Positions 16,981-24,716 of a stretch of 64,000 nucleotides of DNA are shown in pieces. How positions within the stretch are numbered: position 1 is the stretch's first letter; every line of letters begins with the position of its first letter. Source of the stretch: Lewinellaceae bacterium. GTDB taxonomy: Bacteria; Bacteroidota; Bacteroidia; Chitinophagales; Saprospiraceae. The stretch lies in contig JACJYN010000002.1 in the NCBI GenBank assembly GCA_020636095.1, positions 620,001 through 684,000 on the forward strand. Reading direction: 5' to 3'. A program made the translations under genes and the position numbers. The notes below the pieces were generated by a model. The model was not told where the DNA came from, made no database searches, and saw only the letters and a program-made list of their open reading frames with translations.

Positions 16981-18465
16981 TTAGTGGTTGAATAAAAAAA
17001 GTAGCTGCACTCCCACGCCGGAGTAGAGGTTCTGGGTACTGTTCTGCGTAGGTATTTGGTTGTCTTTCGGGTTCCAGTAGCCCATCACGTAGAGGGCGGT
17101 ACGGTCGAATTGGATCGTCCAGTTGACGAAGTTATACACCCTGCCGTTGGCCCAGTCGATGTAGAGGATCGCCCCCAGGTTGTCGAACAGGCCGACTGGG
17201 TAGGAGAGGGACACCAGCGACAGGGCAGTAGTGTTGGAAAAGGAAAAAGCGTCCTCTCCGTAGGATACCAGCAATTGCTCAAAAATAGCGTATAGCCCGT
17301 TGCCGATGCCAAAAGTATAATCAACCCCGGCGTTGATCAGTTCCTGGTTGGTGAATTCTTTCAGGCTTTTGCGGTTGGTAGCCCAGGAGGCTTCTACCCA
17401 GCAGCCCACGACCAGGTCGAGTTTGACGTCCAGCCCGATCCGGGTTTCGGGGGCTCTGGCGAAGGCGGGCACGGCGCCGTCCAGCCCGCGGGTGTCTGCC
17501 TGGCGGTGGTGGAAGGAAAGGCCCGCTTCTCCATGCGGGACGGGATGCTGTACCCTGCCCCCGAATTCGGGCTGGCGCTTGCTGGTGCCGGCGATCTCCC
17601 ATCCTTTGGGGTTGTTGTTGCCATACAGCCCCCACAACCAGATATTGGCGTTGTTGAGGAAATAGTAGCGCCCCAGGGCGCCCCACACTCCGTCGGTAAA
17701 CTGAATGGGGTCGCGCGGGTCGATCTGGTCGAACCACATCAGGGGGCGGAGCAGGGAGGCGGAACCGAAGTTGATCTTTTGCAGGCCGAGGCGAAATTCG
17801 AACTGCCGGGCGGAGTAGCGCGCCCACAGGCGGTAGGGGCGGATGTCACCATCGGTAACAGCGGTATCAAAGGGATGAAAACCAACATTGCCAAAGAGGT
17901 TGGCCGAGGCTTCGATGTCAAACAAATGGTTTTTCGGCAGGTTCAGATTGTAATTGAGCTGAGGCAGATAGCGGCCGCCCAGCCAGGCAGGAAGGTCATT
18001 GGCGGGGTTGATATTGGCCCAGGAGATGAGTTGGCCTTTGAAAATCAGGGTGTCGGGGGCTGAGGCCTTATTTAAGTGGGAAGTGGGCCCACCTTCGCCT
18101 AAGGCTTCGGCGGGTGAGAGAAGTCGGAAGTCGGAAAGCAGGCGGTTAGCGCACGCTGGCAACCTGTTCCCGGCGGCATTTACAACTGGCCGGCCGGCGC
18201 CTTGAACTTGGGGGTGGCCGAAGTCCATAATATTTGATGTGGGCTGTGCATCGGCCGGGAGCCCAGCCAAAGAAAGGAGGAGTATCCATAAGTAACTGGA
18301 CAAAAACAATATAATGATACGGAGGTAAAGTCGGAGCGAAGGGAGTTTTGTAAGCGCTATTGAATAGGCCCGCCTGCCACTATAACCATATAACCATCTA
18401 ACAATATGGCCATCCTTTCGATGGCATTCCGGAAGCCGGGGCTGTATGAAGGCCTTAACTTTCAT
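16981..18465 (-). CDS. Probable outer-membrane beta-barrel protein of the TetR/ABC operon
   Basis: Up to 494 residues, with the start uncertain. The ATG at 18465 overlaps the TetR stop and gives a very long signal region. The hydrophobic core IIILFLSSYLWILLLSLAGL followed by ADAQ is the likely signal peptide, so a non-ATG start near 18320-18350 is possible. The mature part has alternating aromatic beta-strands, for example FEFRLGLQKINFGSASLL and TALYVMGYWN. It ends in the typical barrel-like VGVQLLFLFNH. It resembles porin-like proteins paired with lipid exporters. It could be the outer-membrane exit or acceptor for the ABC/LolA-like system; this role is inferred from operon position. Confidence 0.7.
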   Translation of the reverse strand: MKVKAFIQPRLPECHRKDGHIVRWLYGYSGRRAYSIALTKLPSLRLYLRIIILFLSSYLWILLLSLAGLPADAQPTSNIMDFGHPQVQGAGRPVVNAAGNRLPACANRLLSDFRLLSPAEALGEGGPTSHLNKASAPDTLIFKGQLISWANINPANDLPAWLGGRYLPQLNYNLNLPKNHLFDIEASANLFGNVGFHPFDTAVTDGDIRPYRLWARYSARQFEFRLGLQKINFGSASLLRPLMWFDQIDPRDPIQFTDGVWGALGRYYFLNNANIWLWGLYGNNNPKGWEIAGTSKRQPEFGGRVQHPVPHGEAGLSFHHRQADTRGLDGAVPAFARAPETRIGLDVKLDLVVGCWVEASWATNRKSLKEFTNQELINAGVDYTFGIGNGLYAIFEQLLVSYGEDAFSFSNTTALSLVSLSYPVGLFDNLGAILYIDWANGRVYNFVNWTIQFDRTALYVMGYWNPKDNQIPTQNSTQNLYSGVGVQLLFLFNH

Positions 18466-19057
18466 GGTTCTTCTGTTCGTGAGGCAGTACGCCGTAGAAA
18501 AAGAAACGGACGGCTTCCATAATCAGCTCCTGTGTATCGGCGTAGGAGGAGAGCAACTGTTCGTCGGTTACCCAGTCCTGCATCCGGTGAAAGAGGTAAA
18601 GGATAAAGCCCGGCCGGATGTCCCGGCGAATCCACCCTTTTTTCTGGGCCTCAATAAAATCGTTCATGATCACTTTCAGTGCCTCTTCAGTGCGTTGTTC
18701 CATGTATTCCCGCAGGCCCCACTCCTGGTTGGAGTAAATGTCGCGGACCAGCTCGGCGCTGATCCCCTCTGTGCCTTTGAACTTCAGGAGCAGTTGCTTC
18801 CGGACCTTCTCTTCAAAGGGGATGTCCTCTGCCATAATGGCCCGGTATTCCTCCATGGATTCATCGAACAGGCGCTGCAGCACGGCCTTGGCCACCTCGA
18901 TCTTGTTGGGGAAGGAGCGGTAGAAGGTCATCTTGCTGGCTTCCGCCTCCCGGCAAATCTCTTCCACTGTGACGCGCCGGATGCCGTGTTTCCAGAACAG
19001 TCGTTTTGCGGTGTCCAGGATGTTGAGTGCCTTCGGGCTTTCGGGTTGAGCGGTCAT
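18455..19057 (-). CDS. TetR/AcrR family transcriptional regulator
   Basis: A 200-residue protein. The N-terminal helix-turn-helix is clear (LDTAKRLFWKHGIRRVTVEE, then AEASKMTFYRSFPNKIEVAK, residues ~13-60). The C-terminal helical ligand domain has no obvious family beyond a TetR_C. It is the first gene of the operon with the barrel protein, ABC ATPase, permeases and LolA-like protein, so autoregulation of the exporter is likely. Upstream (19065-19125) there are three GTTAC/GTAAC half-sites in an AT-rich stretch that could form its operator. The ligand is unknown. Confidence 0.88.
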   Translation of the reverse strand: MTAQPESPKALNILDTAKRLFWKHGIRRVTVEEICREAEASKMTFYRSFPNKIEVAKAVLQRLFDESMEEYRAIMAEDIPFEEKVRKQLLLKFKGTEGISAELVRDIYSNQEWGLREYMEQRTEEALKVIMNDFIEAQKKGWIRRDIRPGFILYLFHRMQDWVTDEQLLSSYADTQELIMEAVRFFFYGVLPHEQKNHES

Positions 19058-19295
19058 TTTTGATAATGTTACAAATTCTTTTTAAAGTTACGATTTTATT
19101 TCAATAAGTCAATAATAGTAACATCCTTTATAAGGAATTTCAATAGGATATGGGAGAAGCTAGAGCGAATTAACCAACCACTTTCGAAGACCCTTAACGC
19201 CTGGTTTCCAGGAGCTTAAATTGGGCGGTTAATTCGTGCCGCTTGCACTAGATTTGTCCGGTTTTTTATCTTTGGGGGAATGGCTAAAGTACTTT

Positions 19296-19443
19296 GTCAG
19301 ATAAATTTTGTGGCACTTACTCGTGCGGCGTTCATCTTGATCGCACGCTAGCCTGCTCGATGGTTTTGCGCCTAACGGCGCGTTCGATCAAGATGATCGA
19401 ACTACGAGCAACGCCTTCGATTATGTTCCAAAATTTATCTGAC
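19296..19443. repeat. 148-bp terminal-inverted-repeat element with two internal palindromes
   Basis: GTCAGATAAATTTTG at 19296-19310 is exactly the reverse complement of 19429-19443. Inside are a GTGCG...CGCAC palindrome (19323-19346, one arm altered) and a perfect palindrome GTTCGATCA-AGA-TGATCGAAC (19382-19402). Both internal blocks recur in the same relative order, on the opposite strand, at 50622-50925. No ORF. With the AT-rich stretch before it (19058-19295), it fills the gap upstream of the T9SS protein. Confidence 0.75.
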
Positions 19444-19462
19444 ATAGTATTAATTACAGAAA

Positions 19463-19654
19463 ATGAAAAAACAAAAACTAACCTTACTCGACCTGGGCGG
19501 AGTCGTCTTCCAATCTACCGGAACTTCAAACAGGGAAATAGAAAGTGTTGAAAAGAATGGCATTAAGGTAATCTTGTTTCAAAGCAATACACAAATGAAA
19601 AGAGTATTGAAAGGCACACACACATTTCAAGACATTATCGATACATGGAACACC
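19463..19654 (+). pseudogene. Remnant of a HAD-like hydrolase N-terminus
   Basis: The frame opens with MKKQKLTLLDLGGVVFQSTG, followed by TSNREIE. LLDLGGVVF is the usual first motif of HAD phosphatases (DxGGVxF type). After ~25 residues similarity ends and the frame runs through unrelated sequence into the signal peptide of the next gene. It is therefore taken as a short 5' relic rather than a real N-terminal extension. Confidence 0.45.
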
Positions 19655-20470
19655 ATGAAGAAAATACTGGTAGCACTAATCGCCATCTCTCCGGCTGTTC
19701 ACCTCAACAGCCAGGCCCTTAACCTCCTTGAAGAAAACAAGCGATGGACAGTCGAATACGCCGACCAGGTGACCCTCCCTCCGGAGATTGACCAGTTGTA
19801 TTACACCTATAAAGGCGATACGGCCATAGGCGCTACCGAATATCAAAAGTTTGGCAACGGCGCCATTTTGAGAGAGGATACGATAGAAAAACAAGTGTAT
19901 TTATTTACGGGCGATGAGGAATGCCTGCTGTACGATTTTGCTGCCAGCCCCGGTGATACCGTTGATCTTTGTGAAGGGATACGGATCGTGATCGACAGCA
20001 TCACCCAGTTCACTACGGCGGACGGGCTGCTGCGGAAGAAGTTCCACGTTTCAGGGGATGACGCCATCAATCTTGAGTATTACATCGAAGGGATAGGAAC
20101 CAACCTGGGCTTTGTGGAAATATCAGAGGTTATCGGCCCTCCTAACCTGGACCTGATGTGCGTGAAAAAAGCTGGCCTTGAAATATACGGAGACAGATGC
20201 GAAGAAGTCGTCGCGGTTTTTCATCACGGCCAACCCAAAAACTCCATTCACGTCTATCCCAATCCAACCCATGGAATGGTAATGGTGGAATCAGCCATTC
20301 CGGGCCTTCGCGTTCAGGTTGTAGATGTGAATGGGAAGCTGGTGTTGGAAGGGCTGCAAAAGGCCAATGAATTTCAGGTGAGCCGCCTTGATCCGGGCCT
20401 GTACTTCCTGCTTCTTTATGATGAAAAAGGCCAGTGTGTTGGAAACAAAAGGTTCATTGTGATGGAATAG
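19655..20470 (+). CDS. T9SS-secreted protein of unknown function
   Basis: A 271-residue protein. The ATG at 19655 starts a signal peptide (MKKILVALIAISPAVHLNSQ). The central ~170 residues are beta-rich (LEENKRWTVEYADQVTLPPE; EKQVYLFTGDEECLLYDF; GDTVDLCEGIRIVIDSIT) and unrecognised. The C-terminus is a canonical type-A Por secretion tail: VYPNPTHGMVMVES, then QVVDVNGKLVLEG, LDPGLYFLLLYDEKG and a terminal basic strand. The protein is secreted or surface attached by T9SS. The sequence upstream encodes a relic, so it is probably monocistronic. Confidence 0.8.
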   Translation: MKKILVALIAISPAVHLNSQALNLLEENKRWTVEYADQVTLPPEIDQLYYTYKGDTAIGATEYQKFGNGAILREDTIEKQVYLFTGDEECLLYDFAASPGDTVDLCEGIRIVIDSITQFTTADGLLRKKFHVSGDDAINLEYYIEGIGTNLGFVEISEVIGPPNLDLMCVKKAGLEIYGDRCEEVVAVFHHGQPKNSIHVYPNPTHGMVMVESAIPGLRVQVVDVNGKLVLEGLQKANEFQVSRLDPGLYFLLLYDEKGQCVGNKRFIVME

Positions 20471-20574
20471 TAGGGAGCCCATTCTCTGTATATAATGGTT
20501 TCAAAACCCTATATTTATCTGACATTCGGGAAATTCCCTCTTCCTACAGAAATAGTCGAAAAACTACCCTCATT

Positions 20575-22314
20575 ATGAAAAGAACCCTATTTGCTATCTC
20601 CATCATCCTAATCCTCATGAGCTGCAACAACCAGCCGAAACCAGCCGAAGAACCGGACACAACAACCAACCGCACCTGGTGGAAAGAAGCCGTCATCTAC
20701 CAAATCTACCCCCGCAGCTTCAAAGACACCAACGGGGACGGCGTAGGCGACCTCAAAGGCATCATCGAAAAGCTGGATTACATCCAAAGCCTGGGTGTCA
20801 ATATGGTATGGCTGAACCCCATTTACGGCTCGCCGAACGACGACAATGGTTATGACATCAGCGACTACCGGGCCATCATGGAAGAATTCGGTACGATGGA
20901 AGACTTTGATGCCATGCTGAAAGGCATGCACGACCGGGGCATCAAATTCGTCATGGACGTAGTGGTCAACCACAGCAGCGACGAACACGAGTGGTTCAAA
21001 CAATCGAGAAGTTCCCGGGACAACCCCTACCGGGACTACTACCACTGGTGGCCGGCCGAAAGGGGAAAGCCCAACTACCGCTGGAGTTACTTCGATGAAA
21101 AAGGCGAGGCCTGGATGTACGATTCTACAACCAACGCTTACTACCTCCACTATTTTTCCCGGAAACAACCCGACCTGAACTGGGAGAACCCCAAGGTGAG
21201 GCAGGAAGTGTACGACATTATGAAGTTCTGGGCGGAAAAAGGAGTGGACGGCTTCCGGCTGGACGCCTTTCAGTTCGTCTCCAAAGACACCACCTTCCCC
21301 AAATTGCCGGAAGGTTATGAAAAAGAAGTCATCAAATACTACGGCATGGGCCCCAACCTGCACGATTACCTCAAGGAGATGAACCGCGAGGTGCTGAGCC
21401 AATACAATGTGTTTGCCGTTTCGGAAGGCGCCGGCAGTACCTTCGAGGATGCCCACAACCTGGTCGATGCCGGCCGCAACGAGCTGCAGATGGCCTACCA
21501 TTTTGAAGGAGTAGACCTCTGCAACAGCCTGGAGGGGTATGAATTGGCAGACTTCAAAGAAGTTCATTCCCGTTGGGACAGCGCCTTCGCGCAGGAAGGC
21601 TGGCTGTCCATCTTCCTGGCCAATCACGACGTCGCCCGGCTGGTTTCCAGATATGGCAATGACAAACCCCAATTCCGGGCGCCCTCCTCCAAAATGCTGA
21701 ACACTTTTATCCTCAGCATGCGTGGCACGCCTTACTGTTATTACGGCGACGAACTGGGCATGACGAATATAGGCTTCGACAGCATTGAACAGTACCGGGA
21801 CATTGCCGCCATCAACGGCTATAAAAAAACCGTTAATTCCGGCGGAGACGTCGAGCACTTCCTGAAAACCCTGAAATTCCTCTCCCGGGACAACGGCCGG
21901 ACGCCTATGCAATGGGATGGATCGGAAAATGCCGGCTTTACTACCGGTACGCCCTGGCTGCCCGTCAATCCCAATTATACAACAATCAATGTAAAAGCCC
22001 AGGAGGGCGATCCGAACAGCTGCCTGAGTTATTTCCGGAAGATGGTAAAGCTCCGGAAAGACAACCCGGTGCTGGTGTACGGCGACTATGAACTGGTGCG
22101 GCCGGAGCACGAGCAGGTGTACGCCTATACTCGTACGCTGGGTGATGTAAAGATGCTGGTGTTGCTGAATTTCTCGGATGAGGCCGCCGGAATAGAACTG
22201 CCGGAAGGTACGGCTACTGATGAGGTTTTGATCAACAATTACGATGCGGTGGAGACGGCCGGCTTGGCCGTGAACCTAAAGCCGTATCAGGCGGTGGTGT
22301 ATGCCTTGAAATGA
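20575..22314 (+). CDS. GH13 alpha-glucosidase/alpha-amylase family lipoprotein
   Basis: A 579-residue lipoprotein; the ATG at 20575 yields signal MKRTLFAISIILILMSC with lipidated Cys. The (beta/alpha)8 barrel begins at WWKEAVIYQIYPRSFKDTNG. Conserved regions are DVVVNH (~128), GFRLDAF with nucleophile Asp230, acid/base Glu284 in FAVSEGAG, and LANHDVAR with Asp352. The layout resembles the oligo-1,6-glucosidase/alpha-glucosidase subfamilies (GH13_31 and relatives). The usual NHDQPR is altered to NHDVAR. It likely hydrolyses short alpha-glucans at the cell envelope. No SusC/D genes are nearby. Confidence 0.88.
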   Translation: MKRTLFAISIILILMSCNNQPKPAEEPDTTTNRTWWKEAVIYQIYPRSFKDTNGDGVGDLKGIIEKLDYIQSLGVNMVWLNPIYGSPNDDNGYDISDYRAIMEEFGTMEDFDAMLKGMHDRGIKFVMDVVVNHSSDEHEWFKQSRSSRDNPYRDYYHWWPAERGKPNYRWSYFDEKGEAWMYDSTTNAYYLHYFSRKQPDLNWENPKVRQEVYDIMKFWAEKGVDGFRLDAFQFVSKDTTFPKLPEGYEKEVIKYYGMGPNLHDYLKEMNREVLSQYNVFAVSEGAGSTFEDAHNLVDAGRNELQMAYHFEGVDLCNSLEGYELADFKEVHSRWDSAFAQEGWLSIFLANHDVARLVSRYGNDKPQFRAPSSKMLNTFILSMRGTPYCYYGDELGMTNIGFDSIEQYRDIAAINGYKKTVNSGGDVEHFLKTLKFLSRDNGRTPMQWDGSENAGFTTGTPWLPVNPNYTTINVKAQEGDPNSCLSYFRKMVKLRKDNPVLVYGDYELVRPEHEQVYAYTRTLGDVKMLVLLNFSDEAAGIELPEGTATDEVLINNYDAVETAGLAVNLKPYQAVVYALK

Positions 22315-22339
22315 TTATTCTAAACCAATTCTTTGGGCT

Positions 22340-22460
22340 CTTTTACGGCCATGCTGCGTTGCTCCTTCCTTCCGTAGCTTAGGCTATGGTCGGTCGTCGC
22401 GCCTTGCCTGTCTCCGCCGGCCATAGCCTTTGGCGACGAGCCGGCCGCAAAACAGCCTCA
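22340..22460. repeat. Imperfect palindromic intergenic repeat (TGCGTTGC...GCGCCTTG family)
   Basis: A non-coding block with the word order TGCTGCGTTGCTCC, TAGCTTAGGCTATGG, GTCGCGCCTTGCCTG. A similar order is seen inside 36875-37036 (opposite strand) and at 37100-37195, more weakly at 50730-50800. Similarity was judged by eye. Together with the MITE-like copy at 22513 it fills most of the 459-bp gap after the GH13 gene. Confidence 0.45.
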
Positions 22461-22512
22461 AATTATTGACCAACAACTTCGTTCCCGGCGCACTAGTGAA
22501 TTTATTAAAAAA

Positions 22513-22675
22513 TTGTAACTATTCAGCTATTGGCGCTTAGCTGTTGGCCATTGGCGCCCGATGCCCATAAAAATGGGATATGGGCTTAATCTGTCAGCTT
22601 TTTGCTTAAGAAGCTGGTCTTAAGGGCATGTACCTGCTAACCGCCAATCGCCAAAAGCTAACTGAATAGTTACAA
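22513..22675. repeat. MITE-like inverted-repeat element, copy 2
   Basis: Ends TTGTAACTATTCAG at 22513 and the inverted copy CTGAATAGTTACAA at 22662-22675. Internally it repeats the blocks of 10669-10808 on the opposite strand (GCCAATGGC, CCATTTTTATGGGC, TTGCTTAA, CGCCAAAAGCTAA). 163 bp, no ORF; copy 1 lacks about 23 bp of the interior. Confidence 0.78.
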
Positions 22676-22773
22676 AAAATCTTAAAAACGAGTTAAACCC
22701 GGTAACGGGCCTAACGCCCAAGCATTTTATAACTTAATTTGGGAGATCATTAACGCGCCAAAACCTGAAAGAA

Positions 22774-23966
22774 ATGAAGAAAGTCCTACTCTTTGTAATA
22801 TCTACTCTTCTGCTTCAGCACTGCACTACCTTCCACCGCATCAAATCGAATCGGCTGGTAACAAAAGCCACTCTAACAAAAAAGGATGTCTATGAAGAGA
22901 TTCCCTTTACCCTGACGCACGGCCTGCCGGTTGTCCCGGTTTACATCGGGCAGGACACCACTCCGCGCCGTTTTTACTTTGATACCGGAGGCTACACGGT
23001 CCTGTCCGAAGCGTTGATGGGCCAAGCTACCGGCGTCCATCCGAAGAGCTACATCGATGTCAAGGACGCCAACCATCAAACGGCGCGGATACACACCTAC
23101 CTGCTGGATCAGTTCACCGTGGGTTCCATTCCTTTTCAAGATGTCGGCTTCGCCCGCATTGGTTTCACCGAAGCGGACTTTTTTCCTGCCTGGGCATAGA
23201 CGGGACCATCGGTACAACATCATGAAGGAGTGCATCTGGTACATCGATTACGACAACCAAAGGGTCATCGTAACCAACCAACTGGATAAAATACCCGGGA
23301 TCGAAAAGGCGGCGAGGATACCGGTAAAACCAACAACATCGGCAAGCCCCTGATGGCATTCACCATTAATGGGCATACGGGTACTTCACCTTCGATACCG
23401 GCGATAACGGCTTTGTCACACTTCAACAACCCTTCGCGGAGAACCTCAGTACTGGATTATCCTTCTACCACCCGATTCACCAAAAGGTACAGGCAGGGCA
23501 CAGCATGAAACAGGAAGACGTGACTTTGTTCAAAATTGATTCTATCCATCTGGGCGAGGCCTCCTCGAAGATGCCGTTGCCGTATCGAGAAACAGCCCAC
23601 CCACAGCCTGGGGAGCGGGCATCTTCGGTAGTACAACGTAGTTTTTAACCTCGGGCAGGACGAGGTGTATTTCATCAATAGAGAGAACCCATCGGTGAAG
23701 GCGGGATTGCGGTCTTTCGGCTTCAGCATCGACTATAAAGATCAAAAATTGACCGTAGGCGCTATTTACAGCAACAGCCCGGCGAGCAAGGCGGGTATTT
23801 TACCGGGGATGAACTAGCCAAAATCAATGGGAAAATGCATCATTTTTCCGATTATTGTGATTTCCTGAATCATTTTGAACTCGAACCTGCGGAGGAAATA
23901 CAACTGGAGCTCGTTCGCAATGGCGAACCATTCAAAGTAAAGCTGAGAAAAGAAAAAATTCTATAA
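22774..23966 (+). pseudogene. Retropepsin-like aspartic protease with C-terminal PDZ domain, multiply frameshifted
   Basis: The gene opens as a lipoprotein (MKKVLLFVISTLLLQHC). A first aspartyl-protease half follows (VPVYIGQDTTPRRFYFDTGG, catalytic D-T-G) up to residue ~139, then the frame stops at 23199. Reading across frames restores GIDGTIG, NIMKECIWYIDYDNQRVIV, a second half with YFTFDTGDNGFVTL, and a PDZ domain (SNSPASKAGILPGDELAKIN). At least six single-base losses are needed, near 23177, 23210, 23325, 23385, 23573/23633 and 23812. Each restores a normal domain when corrected. The intact protein would be ~395 residues. Either a decaying gene or indel errors in the assembly. Confidence 0.75.
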
Positions 23967-23971
23967 ACTAC
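23769..23971 (+). repeat. 203-bp direct duplication, copy A (PDZ-coding)
   Basis: Nearly identical to 24313-24516 (one base absent in a G run, one substitution at the stop region). It encodes the PDZ domain and stop codon of the aspartic-protease pseudogene. Boundaries are sharp: flanking sequence on both sides is unrelated between the copies. Confidence 0.9.
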
Positions 23972-23984
23972 AACTACCACCATC

Positions 23985-24511
23985 ATGAAAAGAATAACCT
24001 TATTAGTACTATAGTTGGCGTTATGGTACTCTCTCACTTCCTGCAATAAAGAAGAAAATAACCGCCTGCGGGAGATTGAAAGGATACTTCCCGGCGAATG
24101 GAGGATCGATTCCTGCAAATACTCGGCAGCGCCAATGTAACCCTGGACGGCGAGCCGGTGAAAAGCGACATCATCATCCGGAATATCGGCGCCTTATTTA
24201 TTCCGAAGTTCGATACCGGCAGGCTGAGCCTCAATGCCAATCCCGCCGAGCCGGTGGAAGCCATTATGGAAGTGAATGGAGTAGATTTGTTTCTGGATAT
24301 TGAAAAATTATTCAGCAACAGCCCGGCGAGCAAGGCGGGTATTTTACCGGGGGATGAACTAGCCAAAATCAATGGGAAAATGCATCATTTTTCCGATTAT
24401 TGTGATTTCCTGAATCATTTTGAACTCGAACCTGCGGAGGAAATACAACTGGAGCTCGTTCGCAATGGCGAACCATTCAAAGTAAAGCTGAGAAAAGAAA
24501 AAATTCTTTAA
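23985..24511 (+). pseudogene. Broken lipoprotein gene whose 3' end was replaced by a duplicated PDZ segment
   Basis: Starts MKRITLLVL, then an in-frame TAG, then LALWYSLTSC (a lipobox) and NKEENNRLREIERILPGEWR. A frame change near 24135 leads into NVTLDGEPVKSD, then IIIRNIGALFIPKFDTGRLS and a beta-rich segment typical of a lipocalin-like lipoprotein. At 24313 the sequence switches to the 204-bp PDZ duplicate, which supplies the final ~66 residues. The intact 3' two-thirds (24098-24511) remains one open frame. The original protein was probably a small lipocalin-like lipoprotein; the chimera is accidental or recent. Confidence 0.65.
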
Positions 24512-24516
24512 ACTAC
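24313..24516 (+). repeat. 204-bp direct duplication, copy B (PDZ-coding)
   Basis: Second copy of the PDZ segment, 544 bp downstream of copy A and in the same orientation. This copy retains the fifth G at 24347-24352, so its frame is intact through PGDELAKINGKMHHF to the stop. It therefore shows what copy A looked like before its frameshift. Confidence 0.9.
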
Positions 24517-24658
24517 TTTTATCCAGGTTATAAGAGACGGGCCAATGGCAGCCCTTGGGCGTGTAGGGTCTACGTGGCTGTCCAACCTTTGACGAGCAGC
24601 CTGAAAAAACATCGAAAGTTACTTAGTTTACAGTGTACTCAGGAAGCTTGCCAAGTTT

Positions 24659-24716
24659 CTCAACCTCAACCTCAACCTAAACCTAAACCTAAACCTAAAC
24701 CTCAACCTCAACCTAA
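24659..24716. repeat. Hexanucleotide repeat (CCTCAA/CCTAAA)
   Basis: About nine and a half consecutive 6-bp units alternating CTCAAC and CTAAAC wording. The TAG stop codon of the adjacent minus-strand gene (24713-24715) lies inside the last unit. Length change here could alter that protein's C-terminus or its transcript end. Confidence 0.9.

Noticed and set aside
20608..22110. 500-codon open frame antisense to the GH13 gene
   Set aside because: It mirrors the codon structure of the sense gene, has no recognisable domain, and the sense strand shows a complete GH13 enzyme. Similar antisense frames at 6962-8119, 8390-9463, 34405-35592 and 44486-45529 were rejected for the same reason.
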